DNA from: Dictyophora rubrovolvata
Taxonomy: Eukaryota; Basidiomycota; Agaricomycetes; Phallales; Phallaceae
NCBI GenBank assembly: GCA_029959195.1
Contig: CP114120.1
Location: 2,046,001-2,110,000, forward strand
Reading direction: 5' to 3'
DNA length: 64,000 nucleotides
The translations under genes were made by a program, and so were the position numbers. A model generated the notes under the pieces. That model was not told where the DNA came from. It saw only the letters and a list, made by a program, of their open reading frames with translations, and ran no database searches. How positions within the stretch are numbered: position 1 is the first letter of the stretch; each line of letters opens with the position of its first letter. Shown here piece by piece: positions 11,609 to 23,946 of the stretch.

Positions 11609-13991
11609 ATGGCAGGAAATGTTCAGCACATACGATTGAGTAGACCCGATCCACCAAAGAATAATCCTCCAAAGCTTCGGCACCAGGGAATATTGCAAGA
11701 CCAGTTGAGAAGGTAACCTCCGGTCTTGATTTTGTGCTTTCTGGCTCTTAACATCTCGTTGTTCAAACAGAACTGCTAGAGCACCATGGACTCCGAGTTT
11801 ATCTTTGGCGTTCCGAATGATACTCCTCCTTCGGTTTAGCGCAGCAATGTACTCAAATATACAGGACTGCGATGAAGGTTTTCTAGAGTTTACATTGTGC
11901 TATTTCTTACTTCTTACGTCAAAATTTCAGTTTATAACTTCTGGGAGCCACTGCATTATTTGGATCGAGGATTTGCTTTCCAAACATGGGAGCTGTCTCC
12001 ACAATACGCTATAAGAAGCTGGGCCTACATCATCTTTCATTTATTACCCGTGTGGGTGTTTACTCGTGTACTCCCTTTAGACAAGGTAGTGTTTGATCAG
12101 AGCTCTCGTTTAGCGACGATACTTAAGCCATTCCAGCGTCAAGCGTTCTTTGCTGTTCGCATCTTTCTTGCCTTCGTTTCTACATTCTGTGAAGCCAAAT
12201 TCTATCGCACAGTTGCCGTCACTTTGAACGATCGCGTTGGGAGATATATGTTGTTTATGCTCCTATTCAGCGCAGGAATGTGGAATGCGTCAACCGGTAA
12301 TCCTACTTTTTTGACTCGCTCATATTGATACTTACAGTTACGGTAGCGTTCCTTCCTTCGTCTTTTGCAATGTATGCAAATACTTTCGCTTCCGCCTATT
12401 TCTTCCAACTTCCGAGCATGTCTAACAACCGGCGAACTTTGCTTGCGGTTCTTGCGTTCGCTACGGGAGCTATAGTAGGATGGCCGTTTTCTCTATTAGT
12501 ATCAGTACCCTTTGTTGTAGAGGAACTGTTCGTGTATGGCTTGGATCGGATTCCACCAGAACTACATAAAAGTTGGCAACTCAAGCGGTTGAAAAGACTA
12601 ATCACTTGTGGATTAGCTGCCTCCGCAATATTCGTAAGTTCAAGGTTTGCGCAGGAAGTGCCCTTCTGATCACAGCGTAGATTCCCGTTGTCTTCGTTGA
12701 TTCCATGGCTTACGGCAAATTAGTTGTTACACCGTGGAACATAATCAAGTATAATATCTTCGGAGGTGCAGAACGTGGACCAGATCTATATGGCTCTGAA
12801 CCCTTCTCTTTCTATTTTTCAAATCTGTTACTCAACTTTAATATCGTTCTTCCCCTTGCACTCATTTCCCTGCCTTCACTTTTCGTCACATGCGTGTTCG
12901 ACCGGAAACGCCTTGGAGTTAAAAAACCTGGCCCCGACCAGAGCTCCCCTGTCACGTTGATTGCGGCACGACTGATGCCCATGTACCTATGGATATTCAC
13001 ACTATCTACTCAGCCTCATAAAGAAGAACGGTTCATGTTCCCAATATATCCCCTCATTTGTTTCAACGCCTCAGTCACACTTTATCTAGTCAAAGGCTGG
13101 CTGGAGGCTTCGTTCATCGCAATAACGAAGTCGCCTTATCGTGTAAGCTTCTTCGACATTTTCTCTCTCTTGTGCCACATGAATCACATGACAATAGGCT
13201 TCGAGATCTTCACTTTTCAGAACCTTGACTACTTTTGTTATTTTCTCGTCAATCGCACTGTCCATTTCTAGGATACTGGCACTACAGCATTACTATCATG
13301 CTCCATTAGACGTTGTACATCATCTTGAAACTGAGGAGTTACCCCGTCTTTTGAATGCCACAGGTCTTATCAGTCTTCCAAGTCCATCTGAAAATGTGAC
13401 CCTCGAAGAACGTAATTCGGTTGATCTGTCTTCCGTCAAGCAGCTTGACCTCCGGGTTTGTCTGGGGAAAGAATGGTATAGGTTTCCGGGTCATTATCTC
13501 ATTCCAGATGGCATCGACGTGCAATTCATTAAAAGCGAATTCAATGGATTACTTCCGAGGAATTTCCTCCCTAGTTCGGGGCAAGATCGCATCTGGAAAC
13601 GAGATGCCACGAAGGTCATACCCTCTGGACTGAATGACCTGAATAAAGAAGAAAAAGACCATTACGTATGCATTTAACTCTTTTCTTCGTTATTTTTCGT
13701 CTCTGATCTGCATTGATCTATCAGGTAGACGTTTCGACTTGCGATTATTTAATAGACCTAGACTTCCCCGAGCATCCCCGAGTGTCACCTCATGAACCTC
13801 GATATGCTGTCAATTCAGACGAATGGGATCGTGTTTTCTGCACTCCGTTTCTCGACTCGACTCATTCGTCCCTTCTAACCCGTACATTATGGCTTCCTAC
13901 GACTTTATGGTCGAACAAGAACTCTTTCGGGGATTATTGTCTACTCCGGGACAAAAGAAAGGCCTCTAAGCGTGAAAATATTCAAAACTAA
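11609..13991 (+). CDS. ALG9: ALG9, dolichyl-phosphate-mannose alpha-1,2-mannosyltransferase
   Basis: ER-membrane GT22 enzyme that adds alpha-1,2-mannoses to the dolichol-linked oligosaccharide used for N-glycosylation, from dolichyl-phosphate-mannose in the lumen. Exon 1 starts MAGNVQHIRLSRPDPPKNNP at 11609; after one intron comes TARAPWTPSLSLAFR and the conserved luminal loop MYSNIQDCDE, then FNFWEPLHYLDRGFAFQTWE, many hydrophobic segments, and the family signature HKEERFMFPIYPLI (about 13020-13055). The C-terminal luminal part runs through VCLGKEWYRFPGHYLIPDG to the stop at 13991. Length (close to 600 residues) fits the family. The protein is divided by about ten short introns. It lies head to head with the deacetylase and 205 bp upstream of the TFIIB-like gene. 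No defect seen. Confidence 0.95.
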
Positions 13992-14196
13992 TCACATTTT
14001 ATTGTATTTAAACCGAGTCTACTAGTCATAGTCAGATAATTTATTAAACTTGAAACGCGGTCACTTCTGCTAGCGAGTCCTTGAAAGGGCTTGTGACATG
14101 CCGTCATCGCCGTTGGTTATTTATTTCCGCGTCTACGAGCGTCGAGCGTGTTCAAAGCTTTGGCGAGCTTTAAGCTACCAATGCTTATAACTCTAT

Positions 14197-16032
14197 ATGG
14201 GTCGATGCGACGATCCCAATTGTAATGGTCTCACAGAATTTGATGAAACGGCTCAGGCGATAGTTTGTACAAATTGCGGGAAAGTTAATAGTCAGACTAT
14301 TCTCCGTGACGACTGGGATGGAGAAGCGGCAGGCTCGTCATTTTATTTTGGACCGACGGCTCTGAAAAGTCTTCGCCGCGTAGGAGCTAATCTTTCTGGA
14401 AGGTATGATAAGGAAGAACGTGATATGAGGAATATGGTACGAAGCTTTCAATACGTTTATTGGGGATTTGCTTTTAATGATTTCATATAGCGTGCTATGC
14501 ACCAATATATTGGCACCATATTGAACCGCCTTGCGTGTTCAGGATCATCAGAACGTGCCTGTGCATTGTTCAGTCGAACGAGAGCTCGTCGACCCTTCAG
14601 GTGGGGAAAGAAGGCGGTCCTAGTGGCTGGGGTATGTATTGCGATAGTCCTACGAGAGAGCAAAAAAGGAGTTTTACTGAAAGACCTTTCAGTATGTCTT
14701 TTTTATCTTATACATTTCTTAAGCATGCCTGAAATTTCATCTTTTTCATCATAGTCAATGCTGGACATTCCTTCCACGTCGCTTTTCCGAAATATCGTTC
14801 AGGTCTCAGGTATCCTGGACATCAAGCTGCCGCCTCTGGATCCTCTAGCGCTTCTTGCAAGCATTCAGACATATGTCATGGAGTTGAAAAATACACCAAA
14901 CACGCCGTTACCTAAGAATCTGTGTATATTTATCGACGATGTTTCGTTGCTACAGACTATGCGACTAGCTTCATCTCTTGTGGCCTTAATTACTCAAGTC
15001 GAAGAACTTCCTTTAAGCTCATCCCCTCTATCCATGACTTGTGCCATATTCTTAGTCGCTCTCGAAGGTCAAAGTGCCGATTGTATTCCATCGCACCCAT
15101 TGCTAGTTAAAGAGCTGGCTAGTAGGGTTGGTGCGAGGAAAGACCTCGTTACAGCACATTATAATGCTATACTGGAGGTCATATGCGGCTGGATGGCGGA
15201 TGTACCATGGTTATCGTCTTCTCGTGATCCTGACAACCTAGCGTCGAAAGGAAGACGTAAAACCAGTCATAGACATGTTGTCGCTTTGGGTATCAAAGAA
15301 GTTGTTCGGTTTCGTATTGGGTTACTGAAGGCTAAGGGAAATAAAGGCTCCAGTGACGTACCTGTTGTATGTCTAGAAGTCTCAGAACGTGCAGATGGGG
15401 AACTTTCTCCTCAGATTGGCCAAAAGAGGAAACGTGAGGATCAACCCTATAAACAATTCAGGTCAATGAAACTCGTTCGGCCGACGTCAAAGCGGAAACC
15501 GCTATCGCAATTGGATGTTGCTTCCTTATCCTTGCTATCTATTCGCCACCCGCTAGCGCTTGAAACAGCCGCTAAACGACCAGAAGACTCAACTGGTTCG
15601 ACCGAAACGATTTTGACATCTTCCATATTGCCTAGAGACAAGCAGTATTCGCGATTACAATTACTAGTAAACGAACGTGGTGGAGAGGCTTTCATTCCAG
15701 ACGACGAATTGTTTGCCGAAGGGGAGTTCGATGAATTGTTCCGAAATGAAGACGAGATGAATGAATACCGGGCGTTATATGGCTGGGATAAACCTACACC
15801 TGATTTCGAACCTCCGTCAGAGCTTATCTCACCACAAGACTGGAGCTTAGCTGACGTGGACATTTGGGCCGATTTAGGTGGATCCGATGATAAGGCTGAT
15901 GACGCAAAGGAAAAGGAGGATGTCGAAAGTGATATTCCTGACGAACAAATTATCGGAGAATGGCGGGAGGCATCTCCTAGCCTTGAACTTCAGTTGGATG
16001 AAGATGATGATATAAATTTCCAGTCTGACTGA
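14197..16032 (+). CDS. TFIIB/BRF1-like transcription factor
   Basis: Starts MGRCDDPNCNGLTEFDE with an N-terminal zinc ribbon (C-x4-C ... C-x2-C in VCTNCG), followed by the glycine-rich linker and two cyclin-fold repeats: RRPFRWGKKAVLVAGVCIAI and SSMLDIPSTSLFRNI in the first, and LSMTCAIFLVALEGQ in the second. The rest is basic, then strongly acidic (DELFAEGEFDELFRNEDEMN, ending EDDDINFQSD). Zinc ribbon plus two cyclin repeats and a long tail fits BRF1, the TFIIIB subunit that recruits RNA polymerase III; a plain TFIIB would lack the tail. I could not confirm a Brf1-type TBP-binding block, so the symbol is withheld. Two introns: one after RDMRNM (about 14436-14490) and one after LLKDLS (about 14692-14756). 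Confidence 0.75.
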
Positions 16033-16717
16033 TATCTCCCTGCTCTAATGAGGACAACTAATTCTACTTTCTTCGATGTGAGTTTAGACCATTAATAAAC
16101 CCGGTCAATTTAAGAATGAGTTGTTTTTTTCACATAGGTATTGCATTCATTTTTTGAGCGATGGTCATCACGAGCAGCACAATCGTGGTGAACTGTACCT
16201 AACGCAGCGAGAGAGAGTTCATAAGACTACTCATGGTCAGACTTTTAAATTCAAAGATCCGAGCAAAGTAAAGATGAAGCTCGAGGTCGGGGATGTATTC
16301 GAAGAGAGCCTTTCATAATGAGGGTCTGCTGCTGCGATAGTGATGCAACTTGAAAGAAGTCTATATCCTCACTTTCAAAAGCTATAGTACCGTAAAATAC
16401 ACGACCTGCAAAATAGGCCAGTTTAGATTGACGCATCGAACATTGGCGAAAGAGATGAAAAATGTAGTGTAGTACATATCGCATATCTGAGGTAATGCAA
16501 GAAAAAATGAAATGGTGACGAGTTTATGCGACTGGAGATGAGAATCGTGAAATATGAACATTTGTGATAAAAAAAAGGATGCAAATAGGGATGAATTTTA
16601 TCATCAATAACCGTGGCGTGCAGCACATATTGTGATAAAAGATCAGGTCAAAATGATGGATGCTTGTGGAAAATAATGTTTTATAGTGGCGTGGAGGAGA
16701 TCGAGTTGAGAAGAATC
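16033..16717. other. Convergent intergenic region
   Basis: 685 bp between the 3' ends of the TFIIB-like gene and the RhoGEF gene. A possible 3'-UTR intron (GTGAGT at about 16078 to a CACATAG acceptor at about 16138) follows the stop at 16032. Short open frames here show no coding character I recognise. Confidence 0.5.
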
Positions 16718-19700
16718 TCAAAGGAGAAAAGCGGCATTATCTTGGGCACGATTACATCTTTGAGCAATACGTGATGCTCCTTCAAGGGCACGTTCGACTA
16801 ATGCCCGGGAAGGGGATGTGTCTGGGGTCGAGTTGAATAAATCTGCGAAAAGTATCAGAAAAGACACCCAAAGGAAGAAAAAGTTTTTTAGGGGAGTAAC
16901 ATAGTGTTTCGAAAGACAGATGCGGTGTTTATAGCTAGTAGGACAATTAAAACCTTACCTTTATACAATAGCACATATCTAACCACTCTTTGAATTGGTT
17001 GTATAGCTAAATCTTGAACGGCCGGAATTTTCACGCCAGATTTCGGGTTCTTCCCATGAGCATTAGCGACGTTCTTGCAATTGTTATTGCTGTCATTACC
17101 ACTACTCCCAAACTTCATGGAAAAATGTCGGGACTTTCGGGAGATAGAAGCAGGAGAGAGAGAAGTCATGTCTTGCGACGACGATGACAATGCACCGAAT
17201 GGTTTCGTGTTTGAACCGTTCGTCTCCCGGGTGTTAGCGCTAGTATCACCTTGTCCTGATAAGAACGCAAGGCCCGACGTGCTTCGTCTCCATAATGCAG
17301 CCTGCAGATTAGAAAAAGATATAGTCGCATTACGATTAAGCCGCGTCGACGTAGATTGCGAGTTTTTCTTTTCCGCCTGACGTTCTGTCTTCAGACCCTC
17401 AGCCGCCGTTCGCTGTGTCGAGCTTTGTACCAATGTAATTCGGTCAAAACCAAGGCTAAACCTTCTGCCAGTTCGTGCTTTGGGCGTCCCTATACCTAGA
17501 CGACGTGTATCGTGTTTCCTACTACGTCGTCGATCATTACTTTTCCCAAAAAATTCGCCGACGACACCGGACCATGCTACAAACGCAGCTTCAAGAACTT
17601 CTTCGCAACCCATGAACGCAGTACTGACACCCCACGCTGATGGATCTTCGGCCAATCTTGTACTAAATGCGCGAGAAGCCGATATGAGAGCTGGTAGGTA
17701 TTGGAGTAACAGCGGTGGAGGAGGATCAAGTGTCTGATAGGTACCATTAGAAAACTATTATCATGATGTTTCCTGTGCAAGTCCTGATACTTACCCCGCC
17801 TCGTTGTAAGGTTTCCAGTCCTTCACGATAGGTTTTCTCCGTTCGGACAATTTCCCTACAAACAAGGAGTGCTTTTCTTGCAACAAGCCATTGCTCCATT
17901 TCCTCTTTTCTCCACTTGACATTAGAAGGTATGCTACCCGAACTCGGATTCGGATTCGATACTTGGCGTCTACCGGTAACATTTCCATTCGTCTCCGTCA
18001 CGACTTCCATGTCCAAATCTTCGTTTTTAACTTTCACCAATTCTCCTTGAAATCCAAGCGCCCAACCGATCCTGCGGAGCCTTTCGAGCTCTTCAACCAA
18101 CTCGTTTTCAGGTGTTTCTGAAACCGCAAGCGTCCATCTACGGTTGGAAGGACTTCTCAAAAAGGAAGGACGGGTTTCAGAAGAAGAAACGGGGGATAAA
18201 ACTTGAGGCGAGGTCTGTCCTTCACCTGACGAGCTACATACGGATGGGCTGCTGATATCGATGGGTGACTGAATCAACGCTTCTGATCTAATCCCCATAA
18301 CATTGGAAGCAAAATACGTGGTACTAGTACTAGTAAGCCCCCTGGGCTGATTACCCAAGGCTTTAGCGGTAAGATCTGGCTCAGATTTACACCGGGCGGA
18401 TTCAGAAAGCTGTGCATAGAGAAGTGGTTAAGATAATGCTGAAAAGAATAGTAAAATTTAGCTTACTGTAGCGTTAGGAGGTTGGGTAGGACTGGGGGGT
18501 ATAAGAACTCGTAAAGGGGACACGGATGGCAAAGGAGGTAACATGTCAAAGGGCAACGTTTCACGATCATCTTTTGTGGGAAAAATGACTGGAGTGTTAA
18601 TTGAGGGAACTGGTATAAACTGAACGGATTCTGCGTTCAAAGGTAAATGCCTATTAGCTGCTCCGAACGTCGGGTGATGGTGCTGATATTGTAAATTAGA
18701 ATCTACATGCGAGGACCTTTCTCTTGTCATATACTCGTATTCATGTCCCTGTCTTCCAGTATCATCATAAACGGTATGCGGCCTATATCGTGAGACAACC
18801 GGTTGCCTGGAATGGTCAAACGCTGAAGAAGAAAACACAGGAAACGGCATAACTGAACTCGAATTCGAATCACGTCGTTGATTGACAGGTGAGATGTTGA
18901 CTGGCGTACGGGGTACAGAGGATGGCTGTACAGGATGGAAAGGGATGGCTGTTTGTGATGGCGCTTTGATCGGATTCCAAGCAGATGGAGGACGTTTTCT
19001 GAGCTTGCGGTGCGCCCGCGAAGGAAAATCAACCATATCTTTTGTTGGCGACATGAATATGTGACCAGATTCCGAAGTTGCGGAAGACAAGGCTATAACG
19101 CCATTCTCGTTTCGGATTCGTCGAGCTTGTGGTCTCGGTTCTGTAGACATGGAGAGAGAGGTAGCTCTTGAGAGCTGATACTGGATGTCTTCCTTGTTTT
19201 TTTTATCGCCGAGCAGCCCCAAGGACCGTTTCCACCAAGACAGAGACGATTTCCGAGTAAAGTTCGAGTCGGTAGAGTGAGAATGGGAAACTGAGGAGTC
19301 GAGATCGCTGTTAAGCTGAATTGTTGACCTTAGGCGCTCGGTATGTATACGTCTGCTTGGTAGATGGTAGGATAATGGCATGGGAGGTGGATGTGGATGT
19401 GAATGCTGGTGGAGATGGGCATGAGAAGACGGATGTGCATGGGATCGGGGATGATGGTACACTGAATCGTAATGACCGGTCTCAGAAGAGGATGAAGACG
19501 AGGATGGTGATATAAACAATGCAGAGAATGTATTTTGGCGTGTTAAATGACCTGAGTCAGACCATGAGGCCTGTATGTCATGCACGTCATGCGTGTTGCT
19601 GTCTGTGCCGAACTGATTAAATTGGACCTCTGGTACAGCAACGGGCGGCGACGGGAGTGGTTTCTGCTGAGGGGGAAAGCTCAAGTCATATCGTAAGCGG

Positions 19701-20044
19701 TCGAGCAGTGGATCGCATCCCGGTTCAATTGGCGAACTGTTGCGGTCGTTGTAAATAGGAAACGGCGCGATGTTAGTGTTAAGAGTGTTAAGATTGTTAA
19801 GATTGTTGCTGCTTGTAGACGATGCTATTGTTGTTACAGTTGTCGAAGAAGACGATTTCGAAGTTTTGCGTAGGACATTCTTTCTTTTCGGCGCATCAAA
19901 AGGCAGATCGTTGCGTGGTTGAATTTGAGGCTGCTGTGCACCTCTCGGAAGAGGGCGATACACTGTGGACGCCATTGGTTCGTCCCCCATGGCCATCGTC
20001 GAGGTCGAGTTGGGAGCTAGGCGTGCTGCGCGCAGTGTCTGCAT
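16718..20044 (-). CDS. Large Dbl-homology (RhoGEF) domain protein
   Basis: Starts MQTLRAARLAPNSTSTMAM at 20044. About 530 residues are low-complexity (Ser/Pro/His/Asn-rich, with basic patches such as HRKLRKRPPSAW). A second exon block contributes RRWTLAVSETPENELVEELE and then the start of a DH domain: ALLVCREIVRTEKTYREGLE, next LLQYLPALISASRAFSTRLA and EEVLEAAFVAWSGVVGEFF. A run of some 150 Arg/Ser/Asn-rich residues follows before the DH signature resumes with LAIQPIQRVVRYVLLYKDLF and ALVERALEGASRIAQRCNR, ending NAAFLL at 16718. DH domains catalyse GDP release from Rho GTPases, so a role in polarity is likely. No PH domain follows. The sequence stays in frame through the insertion. An ATG at MAMGDEPMAS could also be the start. 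Confidence 0.8.
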
Positions 20045-21837
20045 AAATAAAAGGATATGGGAGAAAGAAAGAAAAATAAAAAAAATAAAAAATAAAGGAA
20101 GGAAGTCTTCCGGAGGGATTGTTTCCAGATGATTATCCTTATTCCGTCATTGTTACCAGTCGGCAGTGCGTGGCGATGCAAAGTGCAAAGTTTGTGTGTC
20201 ACAGCGTGAAATCTGAAAACACGTCGGTGCCGGGGATCAATCGTGTACATATAAATATTCTGGCGTCACAACAAGAAAAAATATTTCCTGATCTTTGCAT
20301 AGCACATTCAAACGCGACAGTGTGTGGGACATAAGGTATATAGATAAATTCCAGATCCAGGCATTATTCGTCCACGTGTACCACACCCCGAGCCAGCGTA
20401 GAATATAGTTCCACTTCGTCCGGCTTCTCTTCTAACGTTGACACCGATTCCATCTGAATGTTGGTGTATCACATTGCGCTTTCAGCTGCTGTTCTTCCAT
20501 AACACCAAGTCATTCAATTGCAATGCTCCATGTCGTCAGATTTAGAAGACTGTGACCAGCTTCGAACCCCGGCGAGGCACGTTGTTAGGGCATCTGTACA
20601 GCTGAATCCTGATTATGTATGTTTCCCTTCTAGAATAAATTCCGGAAAAACTCGACCACGATCAAAGTTTACTTGCTGAATTCGGTCAGAACTATGCGGT
20701 CTTTGCAGTCCCAGATTCCTCCAGCCACGTCCTTGTTCCAAACAGGTGGGATCCTTGATATACAAGGGAATTTGAGAACCATCAGGATGTTGAAGCGAGC
20801 GTTTCCATACCACTGTGAGCCCCACTGTCTTAGATAAAATAACAGTGAATAATGAGATGGCACTACATTATAGACGTCATCACTCGGGTGCAGCTCGCCA
20901 CGGTCTAGAGCTGGTAACGGACAGACGCCAGAGAGATACATTTGTAAAACCAAGTTCACGAACTTCAGGTGGCCCATGCATCATAAGGAAAAGATATCTC
21001 ATCTCTGTCAGAAACAGATCATTTGCCAACTCAAGTTCAACATACTCGACATCTTTTCAAAAAGACGTTTCTCCATGCTGCAAGTGTCATTTTCTTCTCC
21101 CTTATCGGCGAACCCAGAATAGCGACTTGCAGCGATCGGAAAAATATTGGGAAAATAGCTGATTAAGTTTAACTTGACAGTCCCGGTACTACGCGGAGAC
21201 CGAGACAGACCAATCCCACTTGAAGAATCGTCGACAAATAAAGGTGAAGATTCGGTTTTTCCGATACTCCCAAAAATCGAGAACTTTAAATTCTGTGAAG
21301 ACAGCGCATGGCGCTTGTTAGAACCAAGAAAGACCTACAAACTGTCTATGACAAGAAGGGCTTCTAGTTAGCATAATCACGACTCAGATGTAAGCAATTC
21401 AACATTAGAAAATAGCTCCTCCTTTCTAACCGTCTGTAATTCATAATTTGACAGATTCGTCGCTGACCACCGAGCCAAGCCTCCTGACGAAGTCTGAATC
21501 AGCATAACATTGAAAGAACTGGGTATCGGAGTAGGAATGCTTCGTTCATTCAATATGCTAAGGCTTTCTTTTCTATTCGATTGGAAATGAGCATGATGCA
21601 CATTGGCCGGCTATACCAAGGCGCCGGCTACATTACCCGATGCATGATGGCGCACGCTGAAATGCCGCCTGTCGGCTGCAGTCACAGCGTCCTGCGGCGG
21701 GCTATGAACATCGCTCAGTGTGACAAGCCCTGACGTAACAGACCGGTGCAGCTATCCATGCGGAGTTGAACTACCACATATATAGGGCCTTTAGTACACT
21801 CCACCCTTTGTTCGAAGCTCTTTTACGAAACACGACA
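20045..21837. other. 1.8-kb stretch with possible unrecognised minus-strand coding
   Basis: The part next to 20045 is A-rich promoter-like sequence for the RhoGEF gene. On the minus strand, several open pieces have somewhat protein-like composition: 21377-21601 (SSFNVMLIQTSSGGLARWSA), about 21190-21290 (GKTESSPLFVDDSSSGIGLS) and 20613-20825 (VNFDRGRVFPEFILEGKHT). I could not join them with convincing splice sites nor recognise a family, so no gene is called. Confidence 0.35.
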
Positions 21838-22328
21838 ATGAACTCGCAATTAAAGACCAACGTGCAGCCTTCACCCGCTTCAAGGATGGGTAAGCCTAGT
21901 TCAAGGAATGAATAAAAGCTTTTACGTATTAAACTAAAATGCTTTAGAGCTTTCATTACAGCCATCGATTGAACAAGCCGGGCTTGAGGCTCAGCAGCAG
22001 AACAAACACAAACACCACAGGAGCATGCGTCTACGTGGAGGAGGTGCTGCAAAGGTAAGTCCGACCTACAATCCTTCCATTATCTTCTCCATACCGAATC
22101 CCACTTGAAAGGACTGCTTCTTGACACTGTTTGGGTGTTTCGTATGTTTTGAATGCTGCGAGGTGCGGTGTTTTCTGTTGTTTCAATATTATGTTTACTG
22201 ACTCCATTTGGTTAGGGCTGCTGCGAATGTAAGTCTCAATTATCTTGGCATGACGTATTCACACCACTTAAAAAACCCTCATAGGCTGGGCCGATATTAT
22301 ATGCTGTCCATGCGAAGTGTGTTGCTAG
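21838..22328 (+). CDS. Small cysteine-rich CYSTM-like protein
   Basis: A five-exon gene of about 88 codons. Exons 21838-21889, 21948-22054, 22112-22162, 22216-22228 and 22285-22328 join in frame with GT-AG introns of about 50-60 nt. The product begins MNSQLKTNVQPSPASRMELS, has a His/Lys/Gln-rich stretch, then MRLRGGGAAKDCFLTLFGCF and VCFECCEGCCECWADIICCP ending CEVCC. The RLRGGG..KDCF linker followed by a hydrophobic cysteine cluster is typical of the short tail-anchored CYSTM-like proteins common in fungi, thought to act at membranes in stress or metal resistance; that function is from family knowledge. A TATATAGGG string about 57 bp upstream may be its TATA box. Exon 4 is only 13 nt. Confidence 0.85.
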
Positions 22329-22707
22329 GCTTGACATGTGACATTTGATACTTGATGCTTGATAATTATTATGCCTATATGAAAAAGCGATCCTTATAAT
22401 ACATTCTACTAGTAGAATATGAACAGGGCCAGCTTCGGTAACATATATTATGATCAGTGCAACTGCACTGCGCCTCAAGTTGCGAACTACGGCTTCTTGA
22501 ATCCGACCCATGGCCAAGTACTTACATTGTAGTGGAATAAGCCGACGATTCACGCAATACACTAAATCTATTCAAACGTGTAGTCTTGCACATCAAGTAG
22601 TGAATTCAAGCTATCGCCGCCTGACATCGAATCGGAATCAAGCATCAGTCTCTCGGCCGGCGCTGAATCGACTCACTCTCATTTGACCACAGCTGCACCA
22701 CTGGAGT
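22329..22707. other. Intergenic between CYSTM-like gene and NRK1
   Basis: 379 bp, AT-rich in the left half, holding the 3' end of the small gene and the NRK1 promoter. Nothing else seen. Confidence 0.5.
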
Positions 22708-23781
22708 ATGGCCGCGGACTCGACACAAGCCAGAAAAAGAACTATTCTGATTGGCATAGGGTGTGTAGTCTTGATATGGACCCAATCCTATATCTAATTC
22801 TAGAAAAGAGGATCAACAAATAGTGGGAAGACGACTCTGGCAAAACATTTAAAAACATGTCTACCCAATAGTTTCATTATCCATCAGGATGTAAGCTATC
22901 TATGCGTATTGATAATTAATTAATGGTTGTATTGATCCACTGGCAGGATTTTGCACCAGCAAGTACTTCTGTGCTCCTTCACGTACGACGCGATGACTTA
23001 ATCCAGTTGACTCGGTTTCCAACTTAGCCTGTCGAGCACCTTCCAATTCACCCAGAATTAGGCATTCCTGACTGGGACAATGCTCCAGGTGCCGTCGACT
23101 GGGACCGTTTAGTAAACTTTCTCCGTGACGTCAAAAGAACGGGAACGCTGCCAGAGGGACATCAATCTTACGATGAATCCAACATCACGCCCTCGGTACC
23201 CGCTTCAGCAGATGTTATAACACACTGGAGAAATTGGGGCGAAAATTTTGCTGCAGATCACCTCCGAAGATATGGTGAAACACTTTCTTGGGTTATTATG
23301 GATGGTTTCTTGGTGTTTTGGGACGAGGTACGAATGAATCACGAATTGATGCTGTTGAACGTGCTCGTGACCTTCCCGCTTCTCTTCCCGGAATCCCGGT
23401 CAGCGCGTCGTCTCAAACCTCGATGTGCAGGTTCTCATTCGTACACCCGAGGCCGTCGTCAGAAAAAGGCGTGAAGATCGACCTTATGTGACAGCTGGTA
23501 AGTCAAGTCTTTTAGGCTCTCGCCCAAAAAGACGTGCAACTCATGAATACATAGAAGGTGAAGTGTGGTGTGACCCTCCACAATACTGGGAGAAGGTAGC
23601 TTGGCCTGCATATATCCATGCTCACCAACATTTATTCGAGAACGGGGATGTTGTCAACGGTAAATTAAGTGAAAATGCTGGGAACTTGATAATGTTTGAA
23701 GGTGCTGAGGTAGAGATGGAAACTATGGTGAACGACGTCATGAAGGGGGTGGTAGAGGTCTCTGAGAATGTACATTTGTAG
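22708..23781 (+). CDS. NRK1: Nicotinamide riboside kinase (NAD salvage)
   Basis: Phosphorylates nicotinamide riboside with ATP to NMN for NAD synthesis. Exon 1 starts MAADSTQARKRTILIGIG at 22708 and splices to complete the P-loop GGSTNSGKTTLAKHL. Next come LPNSFIIHQD, DFAP, and, after a GC-AG intron (22959-23027), PVEHLPIHPELGIPDWDNAP and GAVDWDRLVNFLRDVK. Then LSWVIMDGFLVFWDE, RVVSNLDVQVLIRTPEAVV and RKRREDRPY, and finally GEVWCDPPQYWEKVAWPAYI to the end at 23781. The DDFAPP and DWD motifs bind substrate in the NRK family. One exon begins at a CCCGGTCAG acceptor near 23402 rather than the nearer GTGCAG, because only that frame keeps NLDVQVLIRTP. Confidence 0.92.
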
Positions 23782-23946
23782 CGTAATCATCACTGGCAAC
23801 ATTGAAACCGTTCTGTATTCTTGTTGTCAACTTCACTGCAGATTGGAACGTGGAGGTCGAAGACCAAATATGGACCCAAGAGCACCCACGAGCACCCAGT
23901 GCCATTCATAAGCTTGGACGCGTCGCGTTCACCGTTTGAAACTGTC

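Noticed and set aside
20550-20580. tRNA B-box-like GGGGTTCGAAGCTGG on the minus strand
   Set aside because: The T-stem does not pair and no A box, anticodon arm or acceptor stem can be drawn around it.
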